From NCBI GenBank assembly GCA_021229015.1, contig CM037783.1, forward strand, positions 54,983,311-55,047,310: 64,000 nucleotides of DNA, given 5' to 3'. This document shows, one piece after another, positions 49,626-64,000 of the stretch (the first letter of the stretch is position 1; each line of letters begins with the position of its first letter). This stretch comes from Solen grandis (taxonomy: Eukaryota; Mollusca; Bivalvia; Adapedonta; Solenidae). Under the pieces are notes generated by a model. That model ran no database searches. It was not told the origin of the DNA and saw nothing but the letters and a program-made list of their open reading frames with translations. A program made the position numbers and the translations under genes.

Positions 49626-51960
49626 TTTGGAAGTATAATCTCAATTCAAAGTTAATAAGTTGATGACTTTCTTTCAATTTTTTCTGATGTCTGTTTTTAT
49701 TTTTATTTTTTAATTTGGGAATTTTCATTTTAAGATGAGGATGGAAGTATTCAGATTGACCGTGACATGTCCAACCATAAACAGTTGAGGATGTACTGTA
49801 AGGCAGATTGAGTAAATATGCATGAATCATAGTGGGAGGTCTGAATGAACTCTAACAAGGAAAATACAAAATACAGTTGTTCCATAACTGAGACATGACA
49901 CCACAGGGTGACCTTTTTCATTACCAACATCTAATACTGCATGGAGCAACAGCTAGTCTGACAGCATTTACTTTGTTTCTTATATGATTTCTTTATATTA
50001 TGTTTTACATCTACAATCATTTATGTGTAATCTCAGTTCTTAATTTTTTTTAAAAATGTCTACAGTGATTTAACTTGTATATTGACCATTTTTAAGAAGT
50101 TCTCATCACAGTTAGATTCCCAAGGATTTTTGTTAAATGAGTTTCTGTTGTAAATAATGACATTAACAGTAGATTGATAAAAAGATCAGAAATAAATCCA
50201 CATTTTTTTTTACATTTGTTGTCAGGTTTTCTCAGAAAATCTTGATTATCATACTTCATTCAGGGCTCAATAGGGATCCCAGACTGTTGACCTGAATGTC
50301 TCCCACTTCACAAAAAGTTGGATATGTGGAAAGCAATCAAACTTTGTAATTTTGTGTCTTGACAGGAGGTCCTTCACCAGTGAAATGCACATCTCTATTT
50401 ATTTTTGAGAGATGTGTCATTGAGAGTCTTTGAGGGTCAGCAGTGAAACTTTGTACACATATCAGTTGGCAAAAGGTCCATGAGCAATAAAAAAGCATAT
50501 CTCTTTTTCTCTCTAAAGTTCAAAGAGTTATGGCCCATATTTACTGTAAAGGAATTTTGGCTTTTAATATTTTATATCTCCTACAGCAATACACGTGCAA
50601 TACACACAACTTTTAACTCACTTGAACACTGTGCTCAGTGTAATCTTTTGTAAGCTGTCTCTGTTTTAGCATACCACGCTTTCTACCAGTAATTGTGCTT
50701 TTGACTATTCTTCAAATTGTTGAGTAAAAGCTGTATCACAAGGGCAATCACCATCATAGTTAGACATTGTTGAAAAATTAAAGATTCATGTAGAATCACT
50801 TGTTATGTTGTTAACCTATGTGCAGTCATACAAAAGTAAGTAAATGAAATAAGACATTTAAAGTTTAATGACATTAACTCCTTAAATATAAAGCAAAGAT
50901 TTCATTTTTCTGATAAAAAGCATTTACTTCTCTGAACATATTGCAATTTTCCAATGTCTGTTAGTGACCCGCATTTTTCTTTCAGGTCTTTGAAACTGTT
51001 TTCAGTTTGAAAGTGATTAAATTGTGGATGCATTTTCTTGTTGAAATGTGAAATTTCTTGTGAGTTGTGGCAGATGAGAGAACGACTATCGGAATTCTTT
51101 GAAATGTTTATCTGTTATATTTCTCTTTAAAATATTTAAATATTTTTACATAATTATTTTCTTCTCACAGAAACACATGCATTTAAATTAAAAAGTATTA
51201 TCTTTTTTTGCATTTACACTGTTTTACGGAATTATTTTTTGTTATAATAAATTGAATTATTCAAATAAATATACAAACTTTATTTGTACTTGTTACTTTT
51301 TCATAGTAATTGATACACATGTATTACATGTTATATAAAAAAGCAATAAATATGAAATATTATAAAGTTCAGTCTCTTCAATTTCATCTTCATAATAGCC
51401 TTTGAAATCGTTTTTGTAATATTATTTTTATTTTTGAGCAGGAGTAACATGCTGTACTTGGTGACTCTATGTTCTGAGACTTTATTTGGGGTCCAAGTCT
51501 AGATAGTGTCAAGGTCACTGATGCTAAAAATAGAATGTCCCCAAAAAGGAATATATATGTTACCTCTCTTGACCAAATTTGGGATATGTATACCTTTTGT
51601 GAAGATAAAAGCTTTGATGTGTGTTTCAGGTTTGATGGGTCAAGGTCAAAGTGACTAAAAAAAATACTTTTGTTACTGCATGTTGTCTGCAAAAAGAATT
51701 TTCATTAGTTTTTGGTATGAAATATCATATCAAAGTTGGTACTTTTATACTTTGTGTAGCGAGAAAGCTTTGATGCCCTGTGTGGGTTTAATAGGTAAAG
51801 GTCACTGATACTAAAAATAGATTGTCCCCAAAACTGAATTTCCTACTAACTTTTTATCAGGTTTGTTGTGTCTTAATAAAGTTTGGAACATATATAGCTT
51901 CTGTTAAGATAAAGCTTTGAAAGCTTTGTAGAGCTGTAGGGTCAAGGTCACAGTTACTAA
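49626..51960. other. Intergenic spacer
   Basis: AT-rich with no gene. From ~51390 to 51960 there are three diverged units with GGTCAAGGTCACTGATACTAAAAATAGA. These recall the interior of the TIR element at 31618-32023. Confidence 0.4.
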
Positions 51961-52794
51961 ACAAGAGGGCCAAGATGGCCCTTGGTCGCTCACCTGAGAA
52001 AGATGATTGCTTAAGAAATAAAGATGCTTGAGTGTAAAAGTGAAATCTGGCTTTTTTTTATGGTGAAATGGGCATAACTCCTAAATTTACAAGTCAATAT
52101 CAGTTATAATTGAACCCGATTGTGAGATTATGGGCATAAACATTGTCTTAAAGTTTAAAAATGATTGTTAAAAAAATAAAAAAAGTTTGAAGATGATTGC
52201 TAAAATGATGAAGATGCTAGAGTGTAAACAAAGTGAAATATGGCTTTTTTTTATATTAAAAGGGGCATAACTCCTGACCTAATTGACGGATCTCAGCCAT
52301 AATCAAACTTTATCGAGACCTTATGGTCATAAGCATTGTCATAAAGTTTGAAGATGATTGCTCAAAAGATGAAGATGCTAGAGTGTAAACAACTTGAAAT
52401 ATGGCATTTTTTTAATATTAAAAGGGGCATAACTCCTGACCTAATGGTACGATATCAGCCATAATCAAACTTTATCGAGACCTTATGGTCATAAGCATTG
52501 TCATAAAGTTTGAAGATGATTGCTCAAAAGATGAAGATGCTAGAGTGTAAACAACTTGAAATATGGCATTTTTTTAATATTAAAAGGGGCATAACTCCTG
52601 ACCTAATGGTACGATATCAGCCATAATCGAACTTGGCCGAGATTTTATGGTTATAAACATTGTTTTAAAGTTTGAAGATAATTGCTCATAAAATGAAGAT
52701 GCTAGAGTGCAAACGAACAAATTGTGGACGACGGACGGACGGACATTCATCGATCCTAAAAGCTCATCCTGAGCACACGTGCTCAGGTGAGCTA
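51961..52794 (+). mobile_element. Pearl-type element, copy 1 (downstream of PSMB5)
   Basis: It starts ACAAGAGGGCCAAGATGGCC (itself a small hairpin). Three or four ~175 bp units follow, with TAAAAGGGGCATAACTCCTG and AAGTTTGAAGATGATTGCT, then GACGGACGGACGGAC. It closes with a perfect hairpin arm pair around CTGAGCACACGTGCTCAGG and GCTAA. It is near-identical over much of its length to 56552-57354. Confidence 0.9.
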
Positions 52795-53348
52795 AAAAAC
52801 AACCAAAAAGCTATAAATAAAGTTTATCAAGAATTAGATATCTTACTGTAACCATGTTTCTTTTGTTTGAAAGGTAAATTATTTCAAGGTTCATTTTTGA
52901 CTGGTCTTTCATGAGACTTGTTCAGAAAATTTCTTAATCTAGTTAAATCCATAGTTACTGCTTTCAACATTTAAAACATACTTCTGTATTTAACAAAGCA
53001 GTATGCACAGGTAGTAGTCACCTCTGTGACAGTTCTAGATTTTCCCTTTACTTTCAATGTACTTCAGGATGTCAAAATGTGAGTGATTAGCGCATAAACT
53101 AACACGGACTGATTAGGTAATACTAGTAAGTAACATTACTATGTTAGAAAAGGTACTTTAATGTAATTTAGTGGTGAAAACTGCCCATTCTAACACAATC
53201 AACAGAATATGCTATATAAACATAGGAGTGCAGCATTTACTATTTTCTGATATATGCACGGTCAAAAGAGGACATATATGACGTCACATAACTCCTAATA
53301 AAGTAATGTGTAGTTAAACAAGTAATAATTGTAACAGTGAACTGTTAC

Positions 53349-54073
53349 TAAGTCTTCCAAACAAAGTTTCTGCTTAGACAATCATACACGAATGGTTTTT
53401 GAGAAATAAGGTCATAAGTAAAATTGAGGGGTAGGGGCCTGACCCCTAGGTGAGCTGGGGGATACCAAAGAAGTATCATTCAATCTGTCTCGTGAGGAAC
53501 AAGACTATATATGGTTTATGGTTGAGGATCAGAACATTTCTTTAGATATAAGATCATAAGTAGAATTCAGAGGATGGGGCCTGACCCCTTGGTGACCAAT
53601 GTCAACATAAAAAAAGTACCATTCACCCCATGAGGAACAAGAATATATATGGTTTAGGGGTGGGAATCTGAACAGTTTTTGAGATAAAAGGTCATAAGTA
53701 AAATTGAGGGGGTGGAGCCTCACCCCTGGGGACACCAAAGTAGTACTATTCAATTCTTCTCATTATGTGGAACAAAAAATAGATGATTCAGGGTTGAAAA
53801 TTTGAAATATTTAACTGAAATACATTTTTTATGCAAAAATCCATCTTTGAGGGGGTGACGTCTGACCCCCAGGGACCCTACATTTACAAAAATCAGGGGG
53901 GCACCATTACTCATTGAGGACTCTAAGTGTATGAAGTTTTGTAAAGATAGGTCGAGCGGCCTCCGAGATATGGCCCGTACAAAGTTGCCAACAGAAGAAA
54001 GAAGAAAAAGAATAATAATAAGAAGAAACGGGGGTAAAAACAATAAGTCTCCAAACTTTGTTTGGGAGACTTT
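53349..54073. mobile_element. Hairpin-ended repeat with GGAGACTT terminus
   Basis: The left end is AGTCTTCCAAACAAAGTTTC. The right end is an almost perfect hairpin, AAGTCTCCAAAC / GTTTGGGAGACTT (54044-54072). Four ~125 bp units in between carry GGGCCTGACCCC, CATTCA and GAGGAACAAGA. An AAG/AAT-rich tract (53993-54030) stands where other copies have GGAC. Confidence 0.75.
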
Positions 54074-54417
54074 AATAATAAACCAACACATATGTATCCC
54101 TTTTTAAAACTTTGCAGTCTAATAAACGTGTTAGGATGGAAATTGTGTAATATATTGCATAATAAAGCTTAACACCATGCATTATATTCTGCTTTATATC
54201 AGTCAAAACAAAAGTATTTCTTAATTAGTATGTATTTGAAATATTGAAAATCATTTGTTTCAAACAAACTATATACCATGATGCTTATCTGCAACTCTAT
54301 AATTCTATGCTGAACAACACGTTTCAAAATATCTACCTTTTAATTTCTAGGTAGGAGTTTCTTGTTGATTCTGCATAACAGACGGAGAAACAAGTATGAT
54401 GTGATGTTATATATTCT

Positions 54418-54423
54418 TTTATT
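54418..54423 (-). promoter_or_regulatory. PSMB5: PSMB5 poly(A) signal
   Basis: AATAAA on the minus strand about 410 bases beyond the PSMB5 stop codon; the nearest clear match. Confidence 0.55.
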
Positions 54424-54829
54424 GCAATATACAACATACAACTATGACTGACAAAAAAAAAAGTTCATTATTTCTCCATAACAATAAAAATTCTTGATAG
54501 ATAGGAACCATTTTTATGTTTATTAATTGCTATTTTAATTAATTTTGTAAAAAAAGTTAAATAAAAAAAAAATGCTTTTCATTATTATTTATAACTGCAT
54601 TTTTTTTTTTGTAAACAGTTCTTACTACCTTTAAAAGGCATTTTTGATACACTATTATCACTAAGGGATATAAAACAATCAAGTGGAGATAAGCTGTCAG
54701 CCTTGACACATCCCATATTAAATGAACATTAAACAATGTAGATGATGTATTTCATGAAGACATGAGAGAGAGAGTAGCACTTTCATATCACAAGTACACA
54801 GTTTATCAGTGTTCTCCCTAGTTGTATTA

Positions 54830-62934
<8,105 letters not shown>

Positions 62935-63431
62935 TTTGCTTTATATTTGACGAAGTTATCGCCCCTAACAAATGGGCGCACTTGTTTCTAGAAAAGATGA
63001 GATTCAAAATGAAAGCGCTGATAGCGCAGTCAGCCCAATGTTTCTTAACGTGTAATAATAATGATTTTGTTACAAATCATATAACACGATGTATGGGTAT
63101 AATGAGGCATTTAAGGAAAAGCCGACGAATTAAAGATTGCTATAATTATTTCTCATGTTCTTCGTTTATATAACTCTTTGGACTCAGAAGCATTGGAATA
63201 GAATAGAAGATACCTTTATGAAACCAATCAAGGGTCATACAGTATGACTATATAATATAATCGCCATTTTAAAACATAATGCATGTAACACAATATATCA
63301 ACCATCAATTAAGTATGGTAGAAATAAGGACATAAAACTAACTAAAGCTTAATTCGAATATTCAGATCACAAATAACATAAACGTTATATAATGTCAACA
63401 TAAGAAGTAAATAAGACCAAATTCTACTGAA
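62935..63431 (-). promoter_or_regulatory. PSMB5: PSMB5 upstream region
   Basis: The sequence just before the PSMB5 ATG must hold its leader and probably its promoter. GCCCCTAACAAATGGGCGC at ~62960-62980 is a small imperfect inverted repeat. I see no TATA box I would defend. Confidence 0.3.
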
Positions 63432-63444
63432 CCAGGCCCGGATC

Positions 63445-63478
<34 letters not shown>

Positions 63479-64000
63479 CGAGGGGCCTTGGCCCCCCAGC
63501 TTCCCTGGTCATACATTTTTCCAGTACATCATAGTAGTGTAGTCTAGAGGAAATCCCCATCGTGGGCCCCCATACTGAAACACCCGCATTACCACCTGAC
63601 CTGCCAGACTCCTATTGTCTTATGGCCCCCTGCTGTTAATGTGCAGGTAATCCGAACCGGCAGTCATCCATGACAGTGTGATAAGCATGTGTTTACATCA
63701 CGTGATAATTTTGTCTCATATGTTATGTATTGTTTGTAATGCTAATGCTTCCTACATGTGTAGGACTTATGCAATGTTTGTAAATAAAATCGGTAAATCG
63801 AAAATCGGTAAATCGGGTACTGCGGACACGTTCACTGATTGAGAGAAATTTACGTGGCATCTAATAATTGGGAAAAATCGGCAATTACCTAAAGTTTGTA
63901 TCAGTTACAACTATAAACTATTCTAAGCAAATGCAGTTTAAGAAATAGCTTAATAATAGTTAAGCTAAAAACAACAACTAAGCTGGACATTAAAATGTAA
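63432..64000. other. G homopolymer and transposon-end-like sequence
   Basis: CAGGCCCGGATCCACC runs into a run of 30 G (63449-63478), then GCGAGGGGCCTTGGCCCCCC. The GGATCCA plus G-run motif is seen at ends of some hAT-type repeats, but no second end is in the window. The rest to 64000 shows no gene. Confidence 0.4.

Noticed and set aside
63342..63560. 72-codon minus-strand frame with Pro run
   Set aside because: The Pro run is the 30-G homopolymer read on the minus strand.

Overview
The window is eukaryotic nuclear DNA: AT-rich, intron-dense and crowded with interspersed repeats. Three of the four multi-exon genes have recognisable domains or orthologues, and the repeats look molluscan. They include tRNA-derived SINEs with a mollusc-type tail, hairpin-ended repeats with internal ~130-170 bp tandem units and a GGAC/GTCC tract (the layout of bivalve 'pearl' elements), and TTAA-flanked MITEs. 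I infer a bivalve, probably a heterodont clam, but the species cannot be fixed from sequence alone.

Layout. (1) 1232-3720, minus strand: a three-exon secreted PAN / Cys-rich / PAN protein of 234 aa. (2) 3721-10734: intergenic, with a decayed LINE at 4460-5430, a 62-bp-arm hairpin at 9404-9548 and simple repeats. (3) 10788-20011, minus strand: neuroguidin (NGDN), a Sas10/C1D-family ribosome-biogenesis protein, rebuilt here from 12 exons including two microexons. (4) 20012-23996: the head-to-head spacer to the next gene, with a candidate NGDN promoter (CCGGAAGT, CACGTG). (5) 24038-47001, plus strand: a 17-coding-exon gene for a ~790 aa ankyrin-repeat protein that ends in a long acidic tail and a CAIL CaaX box. 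I do not recognise its family. (6) 47002-54417: tail-to-tail spacer made mostly of repeats. (7) 54830-62934, minus strand: PSMB5, the chymotrypsin-like proteasome beta5 subunit, 274 aa in seven exons with all catalytic residues. (8) 62935-64000: PSMB5 upstream region.

The genes do not form one pathway. NGDN acts in the nucleolus on rRNA processing, PSMB5 is a core protease subunit, the PAN protein is extracellular, and the ankyrin protein is predicted to be membrane-anchored by a prenyl group. NGDN and PSMB5 both lie in 14q11.2 in human, so their closeness here may be old linkage. The most interesting points are the CaaX-tailed ankyrin protein, an intact-looking long-TIR element with a 10-bp target duplication in PSMB5 intron 1, two CAGGG-ended elements with 5-bp duplications, and near-identical direct pearl copies flanking the last PSMB5 exon. 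No CRISPR, operon, rRNA or functional tRNA gene was seen. A 100-base N run at 44423-44522 marks an assembly gap inside an intron.
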